From NCBI GenBank assembly GCA_024710875.1, contig JANJTX010000096.1, positions 1 to 36,140 of the forward strand: a stretch of 36,140 nucleotides of DNA. Reading direction: 5' to 3'. Shown piece by piece: positions 1-7,590 of the stretch (within the stretch, counting starts at the first letter, position 1; every line of letters starts with the position of its first letter). Position numbers and translations under genes: made by a program. The notes beneath the pieces were generated by a model, which was not told the origin of the DNA, ran no database searches, and saw only the letters and a program-made list of their open reading frames with translations. Origin of the DNA: Anaerolineales bacterium (GTDB taxonomy: Bacteria > Chloroflexota > Anaerolineae > Anaerolineales > UBA11579).

Positions 1-159
1 GGCGATGACCGCTTTGCCATTTATGTGATTGAAAGCAAGCGTGGCTACCGCCTGGAATTCCCCAACGACACCACCCTGCTGACCGATGAACTGCGCGCCC
101 GCCTTGAGCAGGTCGTAGGCGCCGAAAACATCAAGGTCGAGCCGATTCTTTATCAATAA
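1..159 (+). CDS. dnaE: C-terminal end of a large protein, probably DNA polymerase III alpha subunit (partial)
   Basis: The window opens inside this frame; the last 52 codons are present and end in TAA at 157-159. The visible end reads like the beta-strand-rich C-terminal OB/tail region of bacterial DnaE: a strand with IYVIESKRGYRLEFP, then NDTT, then a helix ELRARLEQVVG and a final short strand. That phrase pattern and the position just before pfkA (dnaE and pfkA are also close in Firmicutes) are the basis for the name. The polymerase active-site and PHP domains lie outside the window, so the assignment rests on a short tail and could be wrong. Confidence 0.5.
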   Translation, partial: GDDRFAIYVIESKRGYRLEFPNDTTLLTDELRARLEQVVGAENIKVEPILYQ

Positions 160-174
160 TCTGTTCGGTAATAA

Positions 175-216
175 TGCACCCTGCTTTGTCTCTGCGCCCT
201 GCTTCGGCAGGGTGCA
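175..216 (+). promoter_or_regulatory. Competing hairpin arms between the upstream gene and pfkA
   Basis: Two near-identical arms, TGCACCCTGC (175-184) and TGCGCCCTGC (193-202), can each pair with one downstream arm GCAGGGTGCA (207-216). The inner choice closes a TTCG tetraloop (203-206) with one G-T wobble; the outer choice is a perfect 10-bp match with a longer loop. No long T run follows, so it may be a weak terminator of the upstream gene, a 3'-end stabiliser, or a regulatory leader. A TATAAG box at 227-232 lies just downstream and could serve pfkA. Confidence 0.5.
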
Positions 217-271
217 GGCTTTAATGGTATAAGCAGAAGCGTCCTTTGAGAGACAAATGGAGCCTGACATA

Positions 272-1243
272 ATGACAATCAAAACCATCGGCGTACTTAC
301 CTCCGGCGGCGATTCGCCGGGTATGAACCCCTGCATTCGGGCGGTCGTCCGCACCTCGCTCTCCAAGAACATCAACGTGATGGGCATCCATGAGGGCTAT
401 GCTGGCCTGGTCAGTGGCGATATCTCCTCCCTGGCCGCTCGCGATGTGGGCGGCATCCTCCAGCGCGGCGGTACCGTCCTCGGCACCGCCCGCAGCCCGG
501 AGTTCATGGAAGCCAAGGGCCAGCGCGAGGCCATCCGCAACCTCAACGAACATGGCATCGACGGTCTGGTGGTGATTGGCGGCGATGGCTCGATGCGCGG
601 CGCGCGTGCCCTGGCCGAGCAGGGCGTTAAGGTCGTCGGCGTACCCGGAAGTATTGACAATGACCTGTGGGGCACCAACATGGCGATCGGCGTGGATACC
701 GCCCTCAATACCATCCGCGATGCGATTGACAAACTACGCGATACCGCCTCTTCCCACCGGCGGGCTTTCCTCGTAGAAACCATGGGCCGCGACTCGGGCT
801 ACCTGGCGGTGATGGCCGGGCTGATTGGCGGCGCCGAAATGGTACTCATCCCCGAGAAAGAGGCCACGGTCGAAGAGATTGCCCAAACTATCGAAGGCGC
901 TTACCGCCGTGGCAAGACCCACGCCATCATTATCGTCGCCGAGGGCTTCGGCATCAAATCCATTGACCTCGCTGAACAGCTCAACCAGATGGATATCGGC
1001 TTCCGCACCCGCGTGACCATTCTCGGGCACATCCAGCGCGGCGGCCGTCCCTCGGCCTTTGACCGCCTGCTCGCCACCCGCATGGGCGTGGCGGCCGTGG
1101 AGGCCCTGCTGCGCGGTGAAAGCGATGTGATGATGGGCCTGGAAGGGCGCGACATCCAGTCGGTCCCCCTTTCCGAAGTCGTCCAGCACAAACGCACCGC
1201 CAACCTGGAATACTACGAAATGTGCCGCATGCTGGCCTTTTAA
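272..1243 (+). CDS. pfkA: ATP-dependent 6-phosphofructokinase
   Basis: Cytosolic glycolytic enzyme that phosphorylates fructose 6-phosphate to fructose 1,6-bisphosphate. The protein is 323 aa, normal for the short bacterial PfkA form. The N-terminal nucleotide loop is TSGGDSPGMN (10-19), the phosphate-binding segment is GGDGS (103-107), and the catalytic segment is PGSIDND (125-131). Glycine rather than aspartate after GGD, and Gly rather than Lys before SIDND, are the residues that mark ATP-using rather than pyrophosphate-using enzymes. ETMGRDSGYLA and GHIQRGGRPSAFDR, two further family blocks, are intact. ATG 272 is chosen because GGAG (259-262) sits nine bases upstream; an in-frame ATG at 257 has no good ribosome site and would add five residues before the conserved start. 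It is followed by a repeat-rich non-coding region. Confidence 0.95.
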   Translation: MTIKTIGVLTSGGDSPGMNPCIRAVVRTSLSKNINVMGIHEGYAGLVSGDISSLAARDVGGILQRGGTVLGTARSPEFMEAKGQREAIRNLNEHGIDGLVVIGGDGSMRGARALAEQGVKVVGVPGSIDNDLWGTNMAIGVDTALNTIRDAIDKLRDTASSHRRAFLVETMGRDSGYLAVMAGLIGGAEMVLIPEKEATVEEIAQTIEGAYRRGKTHAIIIVAEGFGIKSIDLAEQLNQMDIGFRTRVTILGHIQRGGRPSAFDRLLATRMGVAAVEALLRGESDVMMGLEGRDIQSVPLSEVVQHKRTANLEYYEMCRMLAF

Positions 1244-1627
1244 TCCTTCACATCCCAATTCATTAACCCTCCCTGCCTTCCCCGTAGCCTAGCCCCTTGT
1301 GGGCGTCGTCCTTTTCGCCCTTTGGCTACGCTTAAGCCAACCCCATAATCCGGCGTAGGGGCGAAGCATGCTTCGCCCAGAACATTCTCCATACGCTTCG
1401 TCTGCTTAATATCCCTTTCTGCCTTCCCCGTAGCCCCTTGTGGGCGTTGCCTTTAAACAAAACCTCCCTGAGGTTTCAAACCTCCGGGAGGTTCGGTTAT
1501 CACTTTCCATCGAATCAATTTTCCCTACCCCTAATTCCCGCTTTAAAAAGTGCGGGGCGGAACCCTGCGAACAGGCCTCCGCCCCGCTGACTCCTCCTCG
1601 AGCCAGGACGGTAAGTCAGAATTAAGT
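1244..1627. repeat. 384-bp non-coding region packed with short repeats and palindromes
   Basis: No credible gene is present. Two direct copies of a module starting CTGCCTTCCCCGTAGCC occur at 1273-1306 and 1419-1447; the first carries an extra tandem TAGCC. A perfect 20-bp palindrome GGGCGAAGCATGCTTCGCCC lies at 1359-1378. Two adjacent palindromes of the type AACCTC-n-GAGGTT lie at 1461-1475 and 1479-1493, the second (AACCTCCGGGAGGTT) being perfect. The region separates convergent genes (pfkA rightwards, degV leftwards), so some hairpins may act as terminators, but none has a clear T tract. Confidence 0.75.
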
Positions 1628-2485
1628 TTAGCTGCCGTAGCCAGCCATGTAGGCGATGCCCACCGTGCCGGGGCCGGTGTGCGTGCCCACCGCCGGGCTT
1701 ACTGCGGTAATCAACGTTTCAGCCGGCTTCACATGCGCCGAGACCATATCCAACAATTCCTTGGCTTCCGCTTCGGCATTGGCATGAATTGCTGCCAGCC
1801 GGATGTTCTCTTTGCCCTGGATGCGTTCGACCACCACTTCAGCCAGGCGGGCCAGCGCTTTCTTGCGGGTGCGCACGCGCTCCATCGGCTCAATCCGGCC
1901 ATCCTGCACATCCAGCACCGGCTTCAGGTTCAGGGCGGTACCCAGGAAGCGCGCCGCCCCACCGATGCGCCCGCCGCGGTGCAGAAATTCCAGCGTATCT
2001 ACGGTCAGAATCACGCCGGTGTGGTTACGGGCGGCCTCGGCAATCGCGTGGCATTCGGCCAGGCTCTTGCCCGCCAGGGCGGCTTCACCGGCCATCTTCA
2101 GCGGCCAGCCAATCCCCATCGAGGACGAGAGCGTATCGACATGCATGATGTTGGCATCCGGCAGCATGGCCTTGGCCTGTTCGGCCGAAGCCAGCGTGCC
2201 GGAAAGTTTGGACGATACAAAAATGCCCAACACATCAAAGCCCTTGCCCAGCAGTTCGTCATAGTGGGCTTTCACCGCCGCCGGCGAAGGCTGCGAGGTG
2301 GTTGGCATGGTCTTGGAGTTGGAAAGTCGGTTGTAAAAATCACTGGGTTGGATATCAAAGAGGTCGCGCAGTTCTTCGCCATCCCAGATGACCACGGCCG
2401 GGGCGATGCGCACATTGTACTTTTCGCGCCATGATTCGGGGATATAGGAGGTGCTATCGGTCACAATTGCTACTTTGTTGGCCAT
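1628..2485 (-). CDS. degV: DegV family fatty-acid-binding protein (FakB-like)
   Basis: A 285-aa protein of the DegV family, whose characterised members (FakB) bind a fatty acid and present its carboxylate to the kinase FakA. The family landmarks are all recognisable: N-terminal IVTDSTSYIP, TSQPSP loop, SSKLSGT, the LEFLHRGGRIG helix and the C-terminal THTGPGTVGIAY. That makes this the most canonical of the three DegV proteins in the window. ATG 2485 is chosen because AAGGAG (2495-2500 on this strand) lies nine bases upstream and because the family starts at this point; an earlier start near 2533 would add a non-conserved tail. The FakA partner is encoded about 15 kb away at 17267-18949. The bound lipid cannot be read from the sequence. 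Confidence 0.9.
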   Translation of the reverse strand: MANKVAIVTDSTSYIPESWREKYNVRIAPAVVIWDGEELRDLFDIQPSDFYNRLSNSKTMPTTSQPSPAAVKAHYDELLGKGFDVLGIFVSSKLSGTLASAEQAKAMLPDANIMHVDTLSSSMGIGWPLKMAGEAALAGKSLAECHAIAEAARNHTGVILTVDTLEFLHRGGRIGGAARFLGTALNLKPVLDVQDGRIEPMERVRTRKKALARLAEVVVERIQGKENIRLAAIHANAEAEAKELLDMVSAHVKPAETLITAVSPAVGTHTGPGTVGIAYMAGYGS

Positions 2486-2574
2486 CAGTTTTTTCTCCTT
2501 GAGTGATGTACTAGAACAAATAAAGGCGGGCACAGAAAACCTTAACAGCAGATAACCCCACCACTTGGCGAGAG

Positions 2575-3405
2575 TTACGCAGAATCCAATCTCCAGACCA
2601 GCAGCCCGCGCTTCAGAAATTTGTGCCGCAATTCAACCCGATAACCGCTGGCAGCCAGACCCTTGGCGCTGGCTACAAACCATTGGCGCAGCCCCAGCGT
2701 TCGTACCGGCAGGCTGGCGCGGGCGGCCCGCTTCCAGGCTTCAAAAAACTCGTAAATGGGTTCGCCCGGCAGCATCCGGTGGATGTAGTTCTTGGGCAGC
2801 ACTGGCTGGAATATCCCCGGCTCAAAGCCCGCCCGGAAGTTGGTGCCAAATACCAGGGCTTCCTGCACCAATTGGTCCTCTGTTTTGCGCAGTACATTGG
2901 CACACCATACCCGGCCGGTCGGGTTGCTGGTGCCTTCCAGCAGCAGGCCGCCCGGCAGCAAGGCGTCCCCCATCGTTTCCCACGCCGGGGCGACCTCGGC
3001 TTCTTCATACTGCCGTAGTACATTAAACGCCCGGAGTACCCGTACTGTTTCTCCGGCCGCCAGCGGCAGATTGAACCCGCCCAGCCGGAAGTGCGTCAGC
3101 TGGTCGGCGTAGGTCAGGGCAGCCGCCACCCGCTGCGGGTCAATTTCCACCCCCAATACCGGCAGGCCGGGGTGCAGCGCCCGCAGGCGGGCCGCGCTTT
3201 CCAGCGTAGTAGTAGCTTCGGCCCCGTATCCGAGGTCCACATAGAATGCTTCGGAGTACATCCCATCCGTCCGCCGTATCAGGGCTGCATCATACAGCAG
3301 CAAAAACAAATCCACTTTGCGCAGGCGGTTGCGAGCGGTTTTGCCACGCGTCGGTTGGCCGAGCGGTTTGGTCGGGCGGGGGGGCCTGCCCAGATTAAAA
3401 CACAA
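2575..3405 (-). CDS. Class I SAM-dependent methyltransferase-like protein, substrate unknown
   Basis: A 276-aa protein with a Rossmann-type SAM site: FYVDLGYGAEATTT (about 54-67) is the glycine-rich motif I, and GVEIDPQRV (about 85-93) supplies the acidic residue expected to bind the ribose. LLPGGLLLEGT resembles the strand-4/5 region. N-terminal TRGKTARNRLRKVD and the later RAFNVLRQYEEAEV are, from memory, shared with a poorly studied family annotated as class I methyltransferases in Actinobacteria. The target is unknown. The start is uncertain: TTG 3405 keeps the conserved TRGKT segment but has no strong ribosome site; the first internal ATG (residue 49) would delete it. It lies in a leftward run between degV and a second methyltransferase, with 168 bp separating the two. 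Confidence 0.7.
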   Translation of the reverse strand: MCFNLGRPPRPTKPLGQPTRGKTARNRLRKVDLFLLLYDAALIRRTDGMYSEAFYVDLGYGAEATTTLESAARLRALHPGLPVLGVEIDPQRVAAALTYADQLTHFRLGGFNLPLAAGETVRVLRAFNVLRQYEEAEVAPAWETMGDALLPGGLLLEGTSNPTGRVWCANVLRKTEDQLVQEALVFGTNFRAGFEPGIFQPVLPKNYIHRMLPGEPIYEFFEAWKRAARASLPVRTLGLRQWFVASAKGLAASGYRVELRHKFLKRGLLVWRLDSA

Positions 3406-3446
3406 CCATCAAAATTTCACTGCGAGCGGTGGGTTGTTTGAGTCGC

Positions 3447-3486
3447 AGCGGGCTAAAGCCCGCTGTCTGAACTTGTCAGACTCATT
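3447..3486. repeat. Two adjacent hairpins between methyltransferase genes
   Basis: AGCGGGC-TAAA-GCCCGCT (3447-3464) is a perfect 7-bp stem with a four-base loop. It is followed at once by GTCTGA-ACTTG-TCAGAC. The first resembles dispersed short palindromic elements seen in many environmental bacterial genomes. It could also affect transcript ends, but neither strand has a T tract next to it. Confidence 0.5.
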
Positions 3487-3573
3487 GAATCCATTGTTCT
3501 CAATTTCACCTCGCCGCTTGCGCCTCCCCCGCAAAACAATTAGCCTTCTCCCTGTTTCCCTGTCTTCGGCCCT

Positions 3574-4359
3574 TCAGTGTTCCGCTTTCCGTCCCACAAT
3601 TAATATATGCCGGTTTACAAACGAAGCCTCCGGCTGGTCCCAGGCCTGCGGTTCCATCCAGGCCTGCGCCCCGGTTGAAGCCGTTGCCATATTGGCTTGC
3701 AACTGGGCGATGGTCTCAGCCGTACAACCCTGCCGTTCGACCCACTGCAAAAAACCGTGCCGCTTCACGATGACCTCCGTGTGGCTTACGGCCAGCCCGG
3801 CCGCCGCAAACATCGCCCGCCACTCGCCTTCCGTGAAAGCGCGGTGGTGGCTGGGGTCGCGCAATCGCTCAAAGGCTTCCACTTCGGCGGCTGTTGCCGG
3901 GTCATCCGGCAGTACATGGTCCTGCACCAGCAGCAGCCCGCCGGGTCGCAATACCCGCCCGGCCTCGCGCACAAACGCGGCCGCATCCGGGAAGTGATGC
4001 GCCGCAATCCGGCAGGTAACGGCATGGAAATGGCGGTCCTGAAAAGGCAGGTCCACCGCCTGGGCCTGCCGAAATGAAATGTTGTCTGCGCTTTGGGTCT
4101 TGATGAAATCGGCCGCCGCCTGGAGCATTTTGGCGGTCAGGTCGCTGGCGACCACATGTTTTACATGCCGGGCAAAGGCCAGCGCCGTATGCCCCCCGCC
4201 AGTGGCGATGTCCAGCACTTCCCAATCAGGCTCGGGCTGGGCCAGTTCCAGCAGGCGCGCCAGATCCGCGCCTTTGGCGTGGCTGGCGCTGGTTACATAC
4301 TTTGAGGCAAACTCACCGAAGCGCGCTTCTGAAGCCTTAACAGGGTCTTCCGGTTGCAT
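3574..4359 (-). CDS. Class I SAM-dependent methyltransferase (UbiE/Methyltransf_11 type)
   Basis: A 261-aa soluble methyltransferase. Motif I is VLDIATGGGHTA (48-59), the acidic strand-2 end is ASDLT (71-75), the post-motif LPFQD (104-108) precedes FHAVTCRIAAHHF (111-123), and VLRPGGLLLVQD (136-147) is the classic motif II/III region. This pattern is typical of small-molecule methyltransferases such as UbiE/MenG and YcgJ; the substrate cannot be inferred. The chosen start is ATG 4359 with a perfect AGGAGG (4365-4370, this strand) five bases upstream; an upstream GTG at 4365 overlaps that ribosome site and is unlikely. The neighbouring upstream cupin gene ends 53 bp away and is on the same strand, so the two may be co-transcribed. 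Confidence 0.88.
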   Translation of the reverse strand: MQPEDPVKASEARFGEFASKYVTSASHAKGADLARLLELAQPEPDWEVLDIATGGGHTALAFARHVKHVVASDLTAKMLQAAADFIKTQSADNISFRQAQAVDLPFQDRHFHAVTCRIAAHHFPDAAAFVREAGRVLRPGGLLLVQDHVLPDDPATAAEVEAFERLRDPSHHRAFTEGEWRAMFAAAGLAVSHTEVIVKRHGFLQWVERQGCTAETIAQLQANMATASTGAQAWMEPQAWDQPEASFVNRHILIVGRKAEH

Positions 4360-4412
4360 AGCCACCTCCTCTGCTGAATTTCATCATAGCAGAGAAGCGG
4401 CAAAAGACAAAA

Positions 4413-4751
4413 TTAACCAGATTTATCCGTTTTCAAAATCACCAGCAGGAACCGCCCGGCGCTACGGGCGCGCAGCGCATGCGCCAGGTTGGGCGGCATG
4501 TATAGCCAACTCCCCGCGCTGGCAGTTTGTGCCTCCCCGCCCAGCGTCAGGTCAAATTCGCCGCTGATGAAATGCAACAGGGCCGGTTGGGGGGTCTGGT
4601 GTTCGGTCAGCTCCTGCCCGGCATCAAAGCCAAACAGGGTCGCCTTGAAGGCTGGGGTATTCGTCACCGTTCGGCTGACCACGCCTTCGGCTTGAATCTC
4701 TTCAATCAGCCCTGCCAGGTCAGGGATGAGGGTATAGGCTACCTCGGCCAT
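4413..4751 (-). CDS. Cupin-domain protein
   Basis: A 112-aa single-domain cupin. The double-stranded beta-helix pattern is seen as ALLHFISGEFDLTLGG (57-72, the usual second half of cupin motif 1) and GSWLYMPPNLAHALRA (80-95, motif 2). Potential metal ligands His51, His60, Glu65 and His91 are present, but the spacing of the first histidines is not the standard HxH, so metal binding is uncertain. It probably binds a small molecule. Its ATG (4751-4749) overlaps the TGA of the upstream four-cysteine gene by one base, giving a TGATG junction that suggests translational coupling. Function unknown. Confidence 0.78.
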   Translation of the reverse strand: MAEVAYTLIPDLAGLIEEIQAEGVVSRTVTNTPAFKATLFGFDAGQELTEHQTPQPALLHFISGEFDLTLGGEAQTASAGSWLYMPPNLAHALRARSAGRFLLVILKTDKSG

Positions 4752-5023
4752 CAACCGGCCCCCAGCGCGGCCTGCTGTTTTTCATACAGCAGCATCCAGG
4801 AGTCGAAGGCTTCGGGCCAGGTGTCTTTGTCAATAATCAGGGTTTTTTCCAGGCCGTCGCGGTCGGTCATGTGAATCGTCACAATCTCGGTGCGTTCCGG
4901 GTCGCGAATTTCCAGCACACAGTCGGCCACATCGAAGGCGTTCAGGGCCACTTTGTTACCAAAGCAGGCCTCGCAGGCCGGGGCGTGCCGCTGGCACAGG
5001 TTGCGGTTGAGGATGACTTTCAT
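4751..5023 (-). CDS. Small four-cysteine protein, function unknown
   Basis: A 90-aa protein that I do not recognise as a named family. The N-terminus carries Cys10, Cys17, Cys20 and Cys35, with His13 nearby: enough ligands for a zinc or iron-sulfur site, though the spacing is not that of a classical ferredoxin. The rest is a predicted strand-rich region with a short acidic middle and an amphipathic C-terminal helix. ATG 5023 is supported by AAGGAG six bases upstream; the open frame extends further to 5263 but that part runs into the promoter region of the divergent HD-GYP gene. It is directly coupled to the cupin gene (TGATG), so the two products probably act together. Confidence 0.7.
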   Translation of the reverse strand: MKVILNRNLCQRHAPACEACFGNKVALNAFDVADCVLEIRDPERTEIVTIHMTDRDGLEKTLIIDKDTWPEAFDSWMLLYEKQQAALGAG

Positions 5024-5269
5024 GGCGGTCTCCTTAGGGTCAGGTCGGTTGTGGACAATCTTTGCCCATTTCAACCGGAATCCGTTGTTTCCAGCATACC
5101 CGCGCCTGCCCCCTAATCGCAGTTGCAGGTGTCCCGCCTGCCCGGGGACATCTGCCCTACAATTCTGTAACCTTAGACTTGCTCGGCGGATTACAGGATA
5201 AAATTGGACTGGAGATGGGGAATATTTCTGCTCTGCCTGGCCGGGAGCAGAAGCAGATTTCATTTGCCT
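5024..5269. promoter_or_regulatory. Divergent intergenic region (four-cysteine gene / HD-GYP gene)
   Basis: This 246-bp gap separates divergent genes. A TAAAAT box at 5199-5204 is a candidate -10 element for the rightward HD-GYP gene; no -35 at standard spacing is convincing. The box overlaps an in-frame TTG at 5204, which argues against that codon as the start and for ATG 5270. No other structure was seen. Confidence 0.35.
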
Positions 5270-7516
5270 ATGAAAAAAACTAGCCGAATTGAAACCCTGT
5301 TAAACCGCCTCTTGCTGCCGCAGGGGCAGCCGCTGCATAGCCTCGCCGCCTGGCGCCTGGCCGCTTTTGACCGGCTGGTGGGTTTGGTGCTTACCGTCGG
5401 CCTGTTCGTGGTATTGCCCAGCGTGTGGCTGGGCTGGCAGGCGGGCTTTACCGGCCTGGCGCTCTTTGACCTGCTGGCCTATATTTCCGTGTTTTTCGTG
5501 CTGCGTTCGCAGCGGCTGGATGGTGTCTGGCGGGCGCGGTTTATGGTCGGCCTGGTGTATCTGGTGGGGGTGGTCGTGCTGGTCTTTACTGGCCCCACCG
5601 GCGCCGGTCTGTACTGGATGTTTGCCTTCCCCCCGCTGGCTTCTCTGCTGCTCGGGGCGCGCGCCGGGGTGGTTGCCCTTGCGCTCAACTTTCTTACGCT
5701 GGTGTTTGCCCTGCTCTGGACCTGGCTGAATGTCCCGTTGTTGCCTGCCTTGCATGGCTACGGGGTGGAAGGCTGGTTTGTGGTCGGCATTAACTTCCTG
5801 CTGGTCAACGCCATTGTCACCCTCTCTACCGCCCTGCTGGTACAGGGTTTGGGCAATACCCTCGAATCTCAAAACCACATCGTCGAGTCGCTGGCGGCCG
5901 AACGTGCCAAGTTGATGGTCGTCCAGAAAATTGGCAGCCAGCTCACCGCGATGCTGTCTCTGGACACCATATTTGAATTTCTCTACCGTGAAGTCATCCA
6001 GCCCCATTTCGCTTCGCCCCACATGGTCATTGCTACGTACGACCCGGAAACCCAGCTGATTCGTTGCCGTTACGCGGTGGTGGATGATGCCATTACTGAC
6101 CCGGCCCAATTTCCGGTCTACACCCTGGGTGAGGGCCCCACCAGCGATACCATCCGCACCGGCCGGCCGCGTATTGTCAATTTGGCCGCCGAGCGTGAAA
6201 ATCTTGCCGCCCACGGGCGCATCCACCAAATCGGGGATGACCGCCTTCCGCAGAGCGCGCTCTTTGTGCCTTTGTTGGGCACGCATGGACCCATTGGCGT
6301 GTTGAGCTTGCAGAGTTACGAAGCAGAGGCCTACGCAAATTCAGATTTGGACTTGCTGACTACCTTATGCGCCCAGGCCAGCATTGCGCTTGAAAATGCC
6401 AGCCTGTATGAGTATGCCCGCCAGCGCCTCTCGTTCATCGAATCGCTGCGTGAAATCGACCGGGCCATCAGCGGCAGCCTCAACCTGCGCCTGATGTTGG
6501 ATTCTCTCTTGCGTGAAACCACCACCCAGTTGGGGGTGGATGCTGCCGCCGTCCTGCTGCTCAATGAAACCAACACCCTGGCCTATACTGCCGGGCGTGG
6601 CTTTGAAACCCGCCTGATAGAATCTGCCCGCATTAATCTGGGGCAGGGGCTGGCCGGGCTGGCGGCGCTCCAGCGCCAGCACATGCGCCTGGACGATTTT
6701 TCCAACGCCGGCGAATTGTTCAAGCGCATCGACATGGTCCGCGCCGAACGATTTGTGGCCTATAACGTCGTGCCGCTGGTAGCCAAGGGAGTAGTGAAGG
6801 GGGTGCTGGAGGTCTACCACCGCCACCCGGTAACATTGAGCGAAGAATGGCTCTGGATGTTGGAAACCCTTGCCGGGCAGGCCGCCATTGCGGTCGAGAA
6901 TATGCACCTGTTTGATGGTCTCAAAAGCGCCAAGCGCGATTTGGAATACGCCTATGACCGCACGCTGGAAGGTTGGGTCAAAGCCCTTGAAATGCGGGAT
7001 GTTGAAACCGGCGGCCATACCCGTCGGGTTACCGACCTCACCATGCGCCTGGCCGCCCGCCTGGCCGTGCCGGTTGAAGACTTGCCGCATTACTGGCGCG
7101 GCGCCCTGTTGCATGACATTGGTAAACTCGGTATTCGCGACAGCATCCTGCGCAAACCCGGCCCTCTTACCGAAGAAGAGTGGGTCGAGATGCGCACCCA
7201 CCCGACTCTGGCGCGCGATTGGCTGGATGGCATTGACTACTTGCGCAAGGCGATTCCCATCCCCTGGTGCCACCACGAACGCTGGGATGGCAGCGGCTAC
7301 CCGCACGGGCTAAAAGCCCACGAAATCCCCCTCGCCGCCCGTATCTTTGCAGTAGTCGATGTGTATGATGCCCTCACCAGCGACCGTCCCTACCGGGCGG
7401 CCTGGTCTTCCGAGCGCACCCTGGAGCACATCGGTACCCGGGCCGGAATTGAATTTGACCCGCAGGTCGTAGAGGCGTTTCTGGCCCTAATGGCTGATGA
7501 CGATGCCCGTAACTGA
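5270..7516 (+). CDS. Membrane GAF-GAF-HD-GYP protein, candidate cyclic-di-GMP phosphodiesterase
   Basis: A 748-aa signalling protein. Residues 36-192 hold about six hydrophobic segments (roughly 36-56, 60-79, 90-108, 112-132, 133-152, 168-192), then a helical linker. Two GAF-type sensor domains follow (about 215-378 and 390-548), and an HD-GYP domain occupies about 560-740. The HD-GYP signature is complete: His584, LLHDIGK (613-619) with the HD pair at 615-616, HHERWDGSGYP (668-678) and the later DVYDALTSDRPYR. By family knowledge such domains hydrolyse c-di-GMP. The membrane and GAF parts presumably sense a ligand or redox state. ATG 5270 has no strong ribosome site (GGAG is 23 bases away), so the start is tentative; TTG 5204 is an alternative. 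It ends at a shared bidirectional terminator. Confidence 0.88.
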   Translation: MKKTSRIETLLNRLLLPQGQPLHSLAAWRLAAFDRLVGLVLTVGLFVVLPSVWLGWQAGFTGLALFDLLAYISVFFVLRSQRLDGVWRARFMVGLVYLVGVVVLVFTGPTGAGLYWMFAFPPLASLLLGARAGVVALALNFLTLVFALLWTWLNVPLLPALHGYGVEGWFVVGINFLLVNAIVTLSTALLVQGLGNTLESQNHIVESLAAERAKLMVVQKIGSQLTAMLSLDTIFEFLYREVIQPHFASPHMVIATYDPETQLIRCRYAVVDDAITDPAQFPVYTLGEGPTSDTIRTGRPRIVNLAAERENLAAHGRIHQIGDDRLPQSALFVPLLGTHGPIGVLSLQSYEAEAYANSDLDLLTTLCAQASIALENASLYEYARQRLSFIESLREIDRAISGSLNLRLMLDSLLRETTTQLGVDAAAVLLLNETNTLAYTAGRGFETRLIESARINLGQGLAGLAALQRQHMRLDDFSNAGELFKRIDMVRAERFVAYNVVPLVAKGVVKGVLEVYHRHPVTLSEEWLWMLETLAGQAAIAVENMHLFDGLKSAKRDLEYAYDRTLEGWVKALEMRDVETGGHTRRVTDLTMRLAARLAVPVEDLPHYWRGALLHDIGKLGIRDSILRKPGPLTEEEWVEMRTHPTLARDWLDGIDYLRKAIPIPWCHHERWDGSGYPHGLKAHEIPLAARIFAVVDVYDALTSDRPYRAAWSSERTLEHIGTRAGIEFDPQVVEAFLALMADDDARN

Positions 7517-7535
7517 CCTGCGGTAACGCAATACA

Positions 7536-7565
7536 AAAAGCGGCGCAATTCATTGCGCCGCTTTT
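7536..7565. terminator. Bidirectional intrinsic terminator between convergent genes
   Basis: A perfect 13-bp stem AAAAGCGGCGCAA / TTGCGCCGCTTTT (7536-7548 and 7553-7565) with a TTCA loop. It carries an A tract on the left and a T tract on the right, so it can stop transcripts from the HD-GYP gene (rightward) and the dehydrogenase gene (leftward). Confidence 0.92.
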
Positions 7566-7590
7566 GCATACATTCAGAACCCTGAAAGAT

